From: Melanocharis versteri
Taxonomy: Eukaryota; Chordata; Aves; Passeriformes; Melanocharitidae
Assembly: GCA_013397845.1 (NCBI GenBank)
Contig: VZTG01001872.1
Location: 809,670 to 873,669 of the forward strand
DNA: 64,000 nt
Direction: 5' to 3'
Positions within the stretch are counted from its first letter, which is position 1. Each line of letters starts with the position of its first letter. The position numbers and the translations under genes were made by a program. Under the pieces are notes generated by a model. It was given only the letters and a program-made list of their open reading frames with translations, was not told the DNA's origin and made no database searches. Positions 49,401 to 61,859 of this stretch are shown piece by piece.

Positions 49401-52400
49401 GAAGTGTGAATATTTTTATCAAGCTTTATATCCTCCTAAGAATCTGGGGTCTCAAACTCTGATGACTCATACACCTTTAGACATAAGGCATTCACAAGGA
49501 ACAAGGACCCTGGTGAGAATAGAAGGGGATGAACTACGCAAAAGACAGAAAGGCAAGTGAATAAATGGGACACACGTCCAAGAGGGAAAGAGTTTTAATA
49601 ATACTTATGTACTTGAGGCTGTAACTCCCCCACAAGTTGTACATGGAGGGCAGTCTGTTGTTCTAAATTCGGTTTTTCTTCTCTCTAAAGAAATTCCAGA
49701 TCCACCTCAGTAATGCAGACACCTTACCAGAGCATGCCACTGTAGTATAAGAGATATTTATGATGCCAGGATTTTGCCCCCACTTTGTTCCCTCCGAAAA
49801 TAATTGTAGTGAAATTGTCAAGTTAAATGGACAATCTGCACAGATATGGGATTGTCTTTGCAACACGTACTCCAGATGTACTGTTTCTGTGTCTTATTGG
49901 CACATTTGGGATGGATTTGAAAAGAAATAGAAGCAAGTTTCTAGCATCTTGCACAGTGATTAAGCCCATCTTTGGCACTAAGCAGTTATTGTGCGAAAGT
50001 TGTATCGCAGGAAGACAGAACAGAGAAAGAAACAGCTTCTGAGTGAAAGAGAAGAAATGTGATTTTCAAAAGTAAAAGTTCTTTGTGAGAACATGTAAAA
50101 AGATGTTAAGCACTTGAAATTCTGAGCCATTCAGTCATTCCTTCTGAAATTATCCTTGTGGAGTTTATCAATCTGTGTGTACCAGTATCATAGGGGACCA
50201 ATTAATTGCACTCATAGTTGCCTTTGAGCTATTTTGAAAGTAGAAAGAAGTCATTTTGTTAATGGTTTAAACAGCACTACAGTCATTACATACAGTTTCT
50301 GGCAGATATTGTCTTTATAGTAGATGGAAGCACAGAAATACTGTTACACTTCATGGTTCCTAATGAATTTTGATGAGAAACTAAGAAAAAGGAATTACAA
50401 TCCAGTAGTTAAATACAATATATAATTATTAAAAATAAAAATAAAGTGTCCTACACCACAACTCTTGACCAGAACATGATCCTTCACAGTACTTAAAGAA
50501 ATTGTTATGAGGAACAATCTTGAGAAAAGAAAGGAAAAAATTCTTGGTTTTATCAAGTAAAAATTACTTGAAAAAGAAGCAAAAACCTCATTGAAAGGGG
50601 AGCTGGCATTCAGAATTCACCAGGAGTGGTTCCTCTTCTAATGAACTCCCTGGCTGGCTCCAGCCTGAAGGTGTTAAGAGAAGGCAGCTGTGTATCTACC
50701 ACAGTTCTCTGCATCGACCTCCTTTTCCCTTGTCTGAAGCCCCTCTGTGAGTAGCTCCCCCAGGAGCCAGGTGTGCCTCAACTTTGCTCATCTGTTTTGT
50801 GCCTTTTTCTGTAGCAAGGAAAGTGCCTTTTCCCTGGTATCCTTCTGGGAGGCTGCTGCCCTAGTCTTTGTTACGTGGAACTTTTCTGGGCAGGACAGGT
50901 TTATTCTGTCTTGGGAGGACTTTATTTGTTTCTCTGCTGGGTAGCATCAAGGACAAGACTCTCCTACTTTTAATTGATATAGTAAGATCCATGTGAAAGG
51001 AATAGGGAGACAGTGATTCTGGCTTATATTAAAAAAGGCCCTTTTGTAGAGATGTGGTCCAAGGTATGTACAGATTTTTTATGCCTCCCTTATGGATCCT
51101 GCTATCCTATCACAGTTGTATGAACAGACTGAAATGCAGAAGACAATCAGGCCTCCAGTAGTGGTAAAGTGAAATAACTGGATGCAGAAAGAATTTATTT
51201 ATTTATTGATGAAGGGCAACAGCTATGAAATTGTTTGGGGATGCTGCCAATCACAAAACCCATAACATCTCATTATCCTTCAACAGTAGTAGGAGCACAA
51301 GGAGATGTTTGAAAGTTTTGTCACAGGCTCTAATTTCTGTTTATACCTTGGTGCTTTTAAAAGGTGTCATGAAACCTTTAAGGAGGTTTTAAGTCAATTT
51401 GGAAAGATTCACCTACTGAACTACTAATAGTGGTCTCTTCTGAGATTATCTAGGGCGAGCATGGAGATTTTACACTTAAACAATGACATGACCAGTTCTT
51501 GGAGAGGTCATGAGGAAAGCAAACAGCACACTGATTTTTATTAATTTCCCATAATCCGGATTTTGCAATGAAATGGAAGTTAAGGTATTGTTCATCTTTA
51601 GATAAATCTTAAGGTCAGAAACTGATAAAACGCACAGAGGGATGACAGTCTTGTGAGTTTTGGAAGTACATAAATCGTGGGGATTTTGTTACTTCTGGTT
51701 GAATGTTTTTCTGTTCATCTTGCAGGGATACGTTTTCATTTTAGCCTATTAATCTCAGTATATCTTTTTTTGACACAGACCTATTAGGAATTTTAGAGAC
51801 TACAATATAGACTCCAGATGCTATATGCTCCTTCATCTTTTTGGTACACCCTTTAATCCGTAACAACCAACACATTTATTTTACAAGCCCTCACAATCAA
51901 GAGAGTCTTAATATCCTTTCTGGCAGGTTTTCACTCTTTGACTTCACGTTATATAGGGGACTGGATACTTTGAACATACTTTAGAAACTCTCAAAAGTAA
52001 ACTTTTTATGGTAAGTTCTTTACATCTCCATAGTAAATCCTGTTGTGCTTTTAAAATGTGCTCACAGGCACATGTATGGAAGTGTAGCTGCATTATAAGC
52101 TGAATGATAACACACGAGAGTGTGTGCTGGTTGTGTGTTGTAGGTTGACAAGGTTGATTGTTTCAGACACAGTGACCAAACCTCACCAGAGACATCCATC
52201 ATCCAGGGAGAGCCCCCCTCTCCTGGTTTCGTGACAGTCCTGGCACTCAGCAGTGAGATAAAACACATACTGATCAAATTGCACTGTGAGTTGGTGCTTG
52301 TCTCTCCTCCATCACCAAGATCTGTTATGGTGAACGTAGCCATAGGTTTTCTTCTGCTCTTGGAATTTCAGGCTATAGATTCTTTTCATTTGTTTTATTT

Positions 52401-52545
52401 ATTTCTCTGAATGAAACTGAATTTTGTGTTTGTTTTCAGTAGCATGCCCCAGCTGATGATGTTGGGGTTACAGCAGGTTTATGTGAGTGTAACTCTGATT
52501 TTGGTTCCCGGCAGGTAGAAAACTTTCCTCTCTTTTTCTTCCTTT
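46423..52545. other. Long non-coding stretch, nothing firmly recognised
   Basis: About 6 kb with only short open frames. Two AT-rich blocks, 48260-48500 and 48950-49110, have the non-repetitive, motif-dense look of conserved non-coding DNA (clustered TAAT cores and, in the second, GTATAAGCAGCTG), but this is impressionistic. No CR1, LTR or CpG cluster is visible. Confidence 0.45.
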
Positions 52546-52560
52546 TGTGTGTGTGTGTGC
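52546..52560. repeat. (GT)7 microsatellite
   Basis: A short GT run lies inside a longer pyrimidine-rich stretch that leads into an acceptor-like CAG at 52579-52581. Confidence 0.8.
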
Positions 52561-52581
52561 CTACCTCTGTATCTCTTTCAG

Positions 52582-52659
52582 AAATGCAACTGTTAGAATT
52601 TGTAAATCCTACCAATGAACAAATGACACACAGGGAAAAGCAAAGATGTTTACCCATCA
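52582..52659 (+). other. Weak candidate internal exon
   Basis: A pyrimidine-rich stretch ending TCTCTTTCAG at 52581 is a good acceptor. GTGAGC at 52660 after ATCA is a fair donor. The 78 bases between keep one plus-strand frame open and contain an ATG at 52584. The same frame would stay open to a stop at 52776-52778 if unspliced, giving about 64 residues from that ATG. The peptide (beginning MQLLEFVNPTNEQM) does not recall any family. Splice-like pairs of this quality are expected by chance in 64 kb, so this is only a lead. Confidence 0.15.
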
Positions 52660-52778
52660 GTGAGCTAGACAAACACCTTCACTTCAGTGATTCAGACAAC
52701 AAATCAAATAAAGCAAGAAACCCTCTGATGAACTCCTCCTTTGCTTCCCTTCATTCAGCTCATCTGATGCTGAAGTGA

Positions 52779-55115
52779 AATTCATTTCTGCAAGTACAGT
52801 CAAGCCATAAATTGAACAATGAATATCTTGTCCAGTAAAGCTCATATCCCAGCTGGGGTTTTCAGCAGCCTGAGCAGCATTTCTGAGGGGAAGACCTTTA
52901 TGAAGGAGATTAAGGAGTGTCCGCGTTCAGCAGGCACTGCTTTTTTCCCATATGGCTGGAGGAGTAATGACTGTGTGCGAGATCCTGGCTGCTCTCCTGC
53001 ATGCAGAGGAAAAGAGGCAGCCAGATTCCACGCTATTTATGCTGAGAACATTTGGAAGTGAGCTGGGCTGTACTTTTACCTCCCTCCTCAATCACTGCTC
53101 TGGGTTGATCGAAAGGTGCTGAGACAAGTATTTGAAGGCGGTTTTATGCCTTGCTCTCTTAGTGCTTTTATCCTTAAAAATCTGGTCCCTTCCTCTGAAA
53201 GGTGCCCGTGTAGTTGGGCCCTGTAAGGGTCATCACAAGAGGGATTTTGTGCTAAATTCTGCTCAAGGCTGTAGGTACAATCTCTTACGCAGTCTCAGTG
53301 CCAAGGGCACAAGAAGCACCCCTGCAGATGTGCTTTTGAAATCCCTCTCCTAAATGATGTGATTTGTAGGTGCACTGATATGAGTCTTTGAATCTGGTAA
53401 GCAATGAAAATGGCAAATAAAATTCAAATATGCCAATCAAGCTGTTGTCTTACTAATTTTTTTACCTGTTCATCCCTCTTTGTTATGAAATAACTGGCAT
53501 CTGCATCAATATGGGTGGTCCTGAGAGGACCCTAGGAAGAGAGCTGAACCCTGTTGAATGTTGTATACTAAAAAGAGCCCACACGTTGCTGCCCAGTTCT
53601 TTGTTGTTTTAAGAAAAAACCTCTTGGATTTTTGCTAGTGGAAGGAGCCTGGATTTGGACTACTGCATTTTCTTTCTCAGTCAAGAGACTGTGTCTAAAT
53701 TTTTTGGGGGTTTTTTTAGTGATGCTGAAAGTTAGAAAAGGATGGGTACATGTCAGCGTTAGTCCGAAGCTATGCTGGTTTAAACCTATTTTTCCATTTC
53801 AAGTAATTGTCATATTCCACTTGGTGGCTGCAAGTCCATAACAGTAAACACCTTGGATTCTTCGTGGCTTAAGGTTTGGCATGTTATGTGTAGTGTGCTG
53901 ATGATTTGGGAGGTGGGTCTGCTGTATCTGCCTGAGGGAGGGCCCAAACACCCAGTTCTAACATGCATTGTAAATCTGCTGATGTTGGAGTTGCCTTTAG
54001 TGCTCAAGAAAGAGGCTCAGGACCCAGAGGACCACTGCAGTCTTGAAAGCCTGACATTAAACCCAGTTAGAGAGAGAAAAATCAGCAAGAAAAAGAAGAG
54101 TCGGGGGGCTCTGTATCAGACTTTCCCCTTTGCTAAGATAAATGAATGATTCATTATTAACACCATTGTCCTGCAAATATGGATGAGGACTGCTCCTGAG
54201 CTTTTTGGTTTTTTTCATTCTGGGAGTGGTTATTAGGTTTGGGGACCAGAAAAACCATGTTTCACTGCCATTATACAGTATTTTAGCAGGGCGAGAGGCT
54301 TGCATTCACATTTTCACCGTGTATTCTCCACACAGACATGGAGAAGCACAGATGTGCAGATAATGTCACCCACATTTTGCCCTGGCTTCAGGACCATAAG
54401 CTAATTTTATAACAATTGATGGTGACTTAAACTAATGTTGCTAGGGTGCTGTCAGTGATGCTGAATAAATAGGGAAGGACTTCAGGAGAACAGCAAACAG
54501 CAGCTGTGACGACTTTTGTTCTGAAGCTACCTCTGCATGCCAGATTTTACCCTCCAGGCACAGCAGCAGAGCACAACTCCCACCTGTTATCTCTCACCAT
54601 TGAGGCTTGCTTCTTTCTGTTTAAGTTAGGTTAAATATTTCTCCTTTTCCCAGGATTCAGAGCTCATCAGCCCAGCTGTGGTGCACAGTCTTGAAACACA
54701 AAACAGCTGGAGACATAATGTGAACAAAGTTCACCTTTTCTTGTTTACATTTGAAAGCTGCTGCACTGTTTATGGGATGATGCATTTGTTTAAATGAATG
54801 TCCAGCGATTATTGATTTTTCATCTCTGCTTTTTTTTTCTTTATGATTGTGTCACTGGTGTCGTGCAGCAGAAATCTCTTGCTTTAGCACACCTGCTCAC
54901 AAATTGACTGTGGAAAGAATTAGGCCATGTTCTCCCTACAGTTGCTGCGGTGAAACTCAGGCGTGGATTTACCCAAGAGACTCCATGGAGTCTTTATCTC
55001 TCCTTTCGGCATCCCCACAGTTCTCTTTCAATTTGCATCTACCCATTCCACAGTGTAACAAAAAGTCAGCTGGGTACGTAGCTCCCTTGTCTTACCCTCT
55101 GTCCCCTCTCCCTTT
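52779..55115. other. Non-coding sequence, nothing recognised
   Basis: Frames at 52819-53061, 53132-53353 and 53853-54149 are open on the plus strand but show no known domain; the second opens at TTG. No repeat family is seen. Confidence 0.45.
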
Positions 55116-55140
55116 TGATCAGAGGCAGTGCCTCTGATCA
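55116..55140. repeat. Perfect 11-3-11 hairpin
   Basis: TGATCAGAGGC (55116-55126) pairs exactly with GCCTCTGATCA (55130-55140) around the loop AGT. The result is a 25-base near-palindrome with an 11-bp stem. Such structures can arise by template switching during replication. It is too short to be a microRNA precursor. Confidence 0.9.
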
Positions 55141-55994
55141 CACGTACATCCTTCTGGAATTGTGTGAGTGGGAGCAAGAAGCAGGGGTAGCAATTGAGAA
55201 TTTCAACCTCTTCAAGGATTTGGGGAACTGGTAGCTTGGAGATTGTACATGCAGGGTATAAAAGTCTCAGTCAATAATTTGACACTCCCAACAACTTGCA
55301 ATGAGCTGAGGTTTCAGTCTTAAGAACAGCAGTTAGCAATGGGAATGGAATTACTCAGGACCTGCTATGCCTTTCAGAAATTTTTATTTTTCCTGCCCAT
55401 TTACACTTAATGCCTTGTTTTTTTTTTTAATTTTTCTACATTCAGCTTCACGTTAAGAAGGTAACTTTTATATGTTTGCGATATTAACACTGATCCACAT
55501 TACTGCTGTGATCATTTATTTTTACTACTCTCCCCAAAGAGCTGTTTGAACCCCTGAAGTTGTGTAGGTCTGGTTGAGGTAAGAGAGAAATTGCCCTGGT
55601 GTGCAAGCACCACACTTGAGGCATCGGTGTTAAACATCAGGTGATCACAACTGGTTGGATGAGGCCCTTTTCTGTGGTTAGAAATGGTGCTTCTCCTCAC
55701 CACCATTGTGGAATAACTTACTTAGAAGGAAAGTTTCCTCTCTTTTCAGAGGAAAGTTGGCTCATGCCTTAAAACCTGGAGATTTATGTGCTTTAAAATG
55801 TGTGTGGGTTTTTTTAATCCTGTCCAATGTAACTGTAGATGGTCTCCATAGCCATATAAATCCCCCACTACTCTTTGATTCCAGCCCAGACCTTGGCGTC
55901 AGTGATACCTGGTTGTTCTGTGCTCCACCGAGTTACAGGGAAGCTAATTGTATTTGACATGGCTCCAGTACTCAGTACAGGGAATGGACTTGCT
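55141..55994. other. Non-coding sequence between the two hairpins
   Basis: A T-rich run lies at 55421-55430. Nothing else is recognised. Confidence 0.5.
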
Positions 55995-56019
55995 TATGTC
56001 CATCCAAAGGATGGACATA
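55995..56019. repeat. Second perfect 11-3-11 hairpin
   Basis: TATGTCCATCC (55995-56005) pairs exactly with GGATGGACATA (56009-56019) around the loop AAA. It has the same geometry as the hairpin at 55116 but an unrelated stem sequence. The arms are identical apart from orientation, which suggests recent origin by template switching or selection on pairing. Confidence 0.9.
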
Positions 56020-59000
56020 GTGTATTCTGTGGGTCTTCTCAACAAGCCAACGTTCTTTGCAAGCTAAATGTAAGCATAACCTCTCTCTTAGTCTGTTTCT
56101 TCTCGTAAAGATAGATCCTGCACTCCTAAATAGCAAACAAGGCAAATAGACATTGAAAATTCTATTGGTTAAGACACAGGCTGGAAGTTCTCCAAGTGCT
56201 GAGCTTAATCTACAGGTAAAATTCTTGAGAAGGTTTCTTCTAAAACATTGTGTATGTGAGTGTTTTCAGTTTTGCTTTGTCACTTTTGCATGTCTCTTCT
56301 TGTCTGGGTTTGTCTACCAGGTGTGTAATTTTGGGATATCACTCATGGGAAAAATTGTTCTTGTTCCTTTCTTTTAAAGAGTCACAGAGGTTACCAACTT
56401 GTAGTCTGTGATACTAAATCATTCAATCCGTCCCTCAGACTTTTAGAAGTCTGCTTTGCAGTGGATGTGAAAATCTGAAATTCATCCTTGAGGAACCCTG
56501 AAGCTTCTTAATTGAGAAAATGAGATCACTTTTATCAGCCTTGATCTTTCACAGTCTAACTAGTGAAAATTGTGGGTCTCACATCTTGGAGAATCTTATG
56601 GTTTATTTCAAGGCATATTTGGGCTTTTTGCCCTTTTCTGCTGGCCCAGAACTTGAATATTGAGTATAATGGGGCTTACATTGTTTTCCTTCTGTGTGTA
56701 GTATAAAGTTAAAGATTAAGATAAAAAAAACCAAAAAAGACAACTCTCCACATATTTAAAGCATAAATATGTCTGTGATATGAATACCCAAACATAACTT
56801 TTTGTTCCCCATTATTCCTATTCTTTAGCTATGTGAACATCAGATTCTTGTAAACATGACAAATCTGTAAAAGTCACTGGAAGTCCATCTACGCCTTTTA
56901 GTTAGAGTAATTTAAATCTGGAATACCTCAATTTGCTTAATTTGCATTGCATGAGTTGACGTAGGTGTGGCTGACAGCGGAGACTGGCTAGCAGTTCCCA
57001 ACACCAGGAAATCATGAGGTCACACTTGCTTCTTGGTCCAAAGACAGCTTTGTCCTCATTCCAGGTGAAGCCACACCAAAAAAAAAGTGATTCGTCATTT
57101 TTGGTTTCTGCACCTGTGTTTTAGTTACAATTAGCAGGTAGGGTACAGAGGCATCAAAATACTTTGAGCAACTACAGGAGGTTTAATTATTATTGCCTAA
57201 TAATGTGTTGCTAGGAAAAATAGATGTAAAAGAAAATCCCTCATTTCTCTGAGCAAGAACAATATTAGATATATAAAAAATTACACAGAAACCTTGATGA
57301 AAATTGCTGAGAATATTTTTTTAAAGTCTATCTGACAATAATTTTCTGTACTAGTTCTTAAACATTTTCGCTTCAGATCTTCTCTCCCTCTCTGTTCCCA
57401 CAAACAATTCACAGAAGTGTAATAAACCAAACCAGACTCAAAAAAAACCTAACTTCTGTAAGTAGGAGGTAAAAGTACCCTTTACTTATTCCAGTTATTC
57501 TCTGAAATATTGCTTTCATAAAAAAACAGAGAAAAAAGTCACTACCCAAAGAAAGGACAGAGACTGAGACCAGTAAGAGTTGTATAATGGGGGAAGTATG
57601 CTCCCTTTCATTCTCATGAAATTCTTGCCAGAAATACTTGCTAATAACTCCAAATACTTTTTCTGCAGAAGAGCTTGGAATCATTAGATGAGATCTTTCT
57701 GAAATGTGGTGGACTCATTGGCATGATTTAGTTAGTTAATTAGTTAAATAGAATATATATATATTTCGTTTTTTCCTGCTTTGCAGAAGAACTAGGAACT
57801 TCTCTCTGAAGTTTTTAGGAATATGAATAAGCCTGCAGGGGTTTATATTTTAACACTCTCTGTTCTGTGTTAATCTATGCTACTATTGCTGAATAAGTTG
57901 TGTTGTGTCTATCCAGTTTTTGTCTATACAATTTCTCAGACTGATGGATATAAACTGAAGATGTCTGGCCTTTTCAGTCTATCTCTGGACTTCTTAGAGT
58001 GTATCCCTATGTTAATAATGACCTTTTCTGAATGAAATATAATAAAATTTTAACATTCTAGTATGTAATACTAAATTTATTTAAAATAGAGTATTTTGAT
58101 GTAAGCAACTTATTTTAATGAATATAAAAATTACTTTAAAAAATTTGAGAACTTGGTAATTCGGAAATATTTTTAGTACCAGATTTTTATAGATTTTTTT
58201 TTTTTTAATTAACACAGTGATTTATGAAGCACTAAGCTGAGCTGAGCATCCCCTTGTTTACTTTGGGCAAACTGAGTGACAAAAATAGGCTGTTTAATGG
58301 CATTTTCCTGTACCAGGCAGTTTTCATTATCTCACAATGTATTTATGGCATGGCAATATAAGTTGAAGTAGATTGTATTGGCACTGCCAGCATTAGTAAA
58401 ATATTCCATTTATAATACATATAGCACTGCAGCTCTTCATTGTATTGCCAGTGGAATTTTCAAAATATGCATCATTGACATAAATCTGCTCTCCCCAAAG
58501 TAAGTGGAAATTTTAAATGCTGAAATAAGAGCAGAATTTACTAGTGAGAACTTTTGAAACGGAAAGTCGAATACAGGGTAATGATTTTCTTTTTTAATAT
58601 AAAAGGACTGTGCTGTCTAACAAAGTTTAATGAATATTCTTAAAGATGTGCAATTAGACATTTACATAGCCATTTTACACTTTCTTAAAGTATGTCGATA
58701 GCTACGTGCCAAAAATGATATCAAATGTAGTACCTTTGTCAATATGGTGAAGTTAATTTAGCCTTTCTAGCATGTCTGCTCTGTGATCCTCTCTTAGAGT
58801 CATAATATTTCTTCCATACTGGCTGGATTCAGGGTACAACATAGACTGTCTGGGAATAAATCAGGATTATGTAGAGCAAGTGGCTGTTATTTATGGGACC
58901 GTTGTTCACTGCCAAAGAAGTTGAAGTGTATGTAGCTGATATGATGGGAGCAGTGAGGAGGAGACCCCTGAGACTACAGGAGACGTTTTCCTTCTCTCAC

Positions 59001-61598
59001 TTCCCTGCCTGGCACCTGAAGAAGAAATTTTAAGGAAAGGCCTGCTTTGTCTCTGCGGCTTCAGACAGAAGCCGACCCACTGGAAATGCAGGCAGGAGAG
59101 AATTTAGCTGTTAAAGTCAAAGAAATATTTTCTGATTAGATGTGAACTGATTTTATTATTTTTCCCTAACGGCTTATAAAGTGACCCACTTTAGGTAACT
59201 TTTTATGAAGTATCAAAAAGCACTTATCCAATGCCAGAGCAGCTGCTGACAAATTTCAAGCTTTTATTTCAAAGCATGAAACAGTTAAGTGGTTGGAAGA
59301 ATACTTTTAAGCATGAGAAAAGCAAAGTAAAGTGAAGAGCTGTGCATTTATTTTGAGATGTCTGCAGTCCTAGCCCTCATGAATTTTTACTTGGTGTGGT
59401 GATCCAGCCAGTTCACATGATACTTCCCAGCTTTCATCTCAGTATTTCTCTGAATACAAATAAAATCAACAAACCCCAAAATCAAACCACCAGCTCCCCC
59501 AAACATCAATGTAAAACAAACCCACCAATGTGAAGAGTTTCCTTCCAAGGGACTGGATTTGTCTGAAAGCAGTGTTTTAAAATGGGAAATGTCAGTTGAT
59601 CTGCTTGATGGGTGCTGCGGCTATTTCTCGTGTTTGCAGACACAGCAGAGAGATAAAGTTCTGACTTTGGTGTGGGTGTAAGGACACACTGAAAAGGATC
59701 AAACTGATTTCATTTGGATAACTCAAAGAGATGAAGTTCCTCACTAGCAAGTCCTGTGCAGTGTCAGCATGCCAATAGTTACATATTTTGAAGCTATGTT
59801 ATTTATAAAATAAAGTCAGTTTTGAGTAAAAGTCCAGATCTTACCAACACTTACCCAGCACAATTTGTGATACAGTTAAGCAAATTCGCAGGATTGTTCC
59901 CACGTAATTTTCACTTGTGGTTTTGCTTCTTTGAGTTTTAGGAGTTTACATGTAAACTTCTGAAAGCTTTCTGGAGTGATTGCTTCTTGGTCTTATGAGA
60001 TGTCTTCCAACTGAGCATGGGAAAATCAAGACTACTAAAATAACTGGGAACATGTCTTTGAGGAGTTTAGCACTGCAAACCTGACTTTCCTTTCTTCCTG
60101 GGAAGAATTTCACTGGAAGTTGATTTGCACTTAGAGAAATGAAATTTGCCTAGATTGTTAAGTAGCATGTGGGATTTTTTAGCAAAAAAATCCAAATATT
60201 CGTGAATATTCAAGGTCTCCTTGATTTGTGAAGTTGTTGATGATGGGCCTTCCTGAAACAGCCTGTGTTACAGAAACTTAAATTTATCAACCAGACATGA
60301 TCCCTTGATAAATAATCAGAAAAATAGAATATATTTAGGAACATTTAGAAAGTGGAAAACTCAATCTGAAGCGATTACTCATGCTCACTTTAAAAAAAAA
60401 ACTGTCAGTCAATACCAGCTATCAGATTTTCTACAGACAAGAAGAGTGGAGAAAGGGAGAATTGCACGTAAAAACAGCTTTGGTACAGTCTGATAGTTGC
60501 TTAGAAGACATAACACAGACTTAACCACCAAACTTGACTCAGTGCACTGTCAAGGCTGTCTATCAGGAAACATGCACAATCAATGACACAGCAGTTGAGT
60601 CTTGAATGTTGTGGTACAGTTTAGATATTCTCTTGATCAAAGCATGATGGATTCGTAAGGTAGGAACTAAAAATACTTCTCTGTAGAAATGAATCTTGAC
60701 CGTAGTAGATGGAAAAGGGAAATGATGATTGAGTTATGCTGATTCTGCTAAAGAGCTCCAGTTATATATTAAGGCAGTAAAACTCCCTATGAAACATGGG
60801 AGGAATGTATTACTACTTAATTACAACAGCAAGATATGCCATTGAAGGGATTATTACCATATTTTATGATGACTGTTTTATCATCTCCTTGTTTATACTT
60901 TCCTTTGGTAATGAACTTACCTTCAGAAGTCTGAAATATTTAACATTTGAGCATTAAATATTGCATCCCTTGTATTTGATAGGAGTAGTTCTTAATATAT
61001 GGAGTAAGAATACAACTGCAGATGAAAAGACAACCCAGATGAGAAAATGGCATTTTCAATAATTATATGTAGTGTCCATGCATCAACAGTGGTGTGGTTG
61101 TTTCAGTTTAGTTTTGCTGGTGATGATGAGGTATATAAAGAAATAGATTTTTTGTAATGAAAAGCAAATTCTGTTCCAGCCAATGTGGCCTGTAAAACTG
61201 TTGAATTCTCCAGCTGGTTTCAGCAGCATCTCATCAAATGTGGATGTCTGAAAGATGAACATCTCCTGTTTTAAGTAGTTGGACAACTGTTTGATTGCTC
61301 CTTCTATAGGAAAATAATCACTTCATGGACGGCTATAAGTGGCATAATTTTTCCTTTGAGTTCCCATTGCTGTTTTCTGTATATATTACACATCTGGACT
61401 GTAATGGAAACTTGCTCATTCCTCTGAAACATCTGTTGTGTCCTGCTGCAGTGAAGACCTGCAGTTACTTTTGCTGTGTACTCCATAATTGTATTAAATC
61501 TTTGTCTAGCGGCCTCTGTTTCCAGTACAATCAACTCAAAATCATGCAGAAGTAATTAATATTTTTGCAGAAAGAGATACCTTATTTCACAACTAGGC
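56020..61598. other. Long AT-rich non-coding stretch, nothing firmly recognised
   Basis: AATATATATATATTT-type runs lie near 57750-57766, and 57990-58230 is very AT-rich. The block 58290-58500 looks like conserved non-coding DNA by texture (non-repetitive, with TGGCATGGCAATA and TTGGCACTGCCAG) but I have no comparison. A weak CR1-like phrase near 56385-56450 was not accepted. No gene is seen. Confidence 0.45.
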
Positions 61599-61624
61599 TT
61601 TTTGTTTTGTTTTGTTTTGTTTTT
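61599..61624. repeat. (TTTTG)4 pentanucleotide repeat
   Basis: Four TTTTG units (61600-61619) are followed by a T run. It is an ordinary short tandem repeat. Confidence 0.9.
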
Positions 61625-61817
61625 AAAAAGCAAGGTGAAAAAAGGCAAGTCAATGAAAAAGCAGAAAGAGCTTTCACTTCGCTTTGGAAAATGTAAATAT
61701 CTAAGGAGAAAAATGTTAGGAAGTTTCCATCTGGAAAAAAAAAAGATTGTTCCTTTCTTCAGTTTAAAGGTATCAATCTGATTATCCTGTTTATGCAGCT
61801 GCTCATAGAAAGGCCTT

Positions 61818-61859
61818 TAAAAAAACCCCCAAGCCCCCAAACAAACAAAAACCAAAAAA
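61818..61859. repeat. A/C-rich low-complexity tract
   Basis: It consists almost only of A and C, including two CCCCC runs, and is similar to the tracts at 6876 and 46125. Confidence 0.75.

Noticed and set aside
52062..52343. 93-codon minus-strand frame with an initial TITDLGDGG-like phrase
   Set aside because: The likeness to extracellular domain loops is superficial, with no supporting splice sites or neighbouring domain.
53132..53353. Plus-strand frame beginning with a hydrophobic, signal-peptide-like stretch and containing cysteines
   Set aside because: It starts at TTG, not ATG, and there is no convincing splice acceptor to supply an upstream start. It matches no secreted peptide family that I know.
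56385..56450. AAATCATTCAATCCGTCCCT phrase resembling the 'AGATCATCTAGTCCAACCCC' part of CR1
   Set aside because: Only about 20 bases align loosely and the flanking CR1 landmarks are missing.
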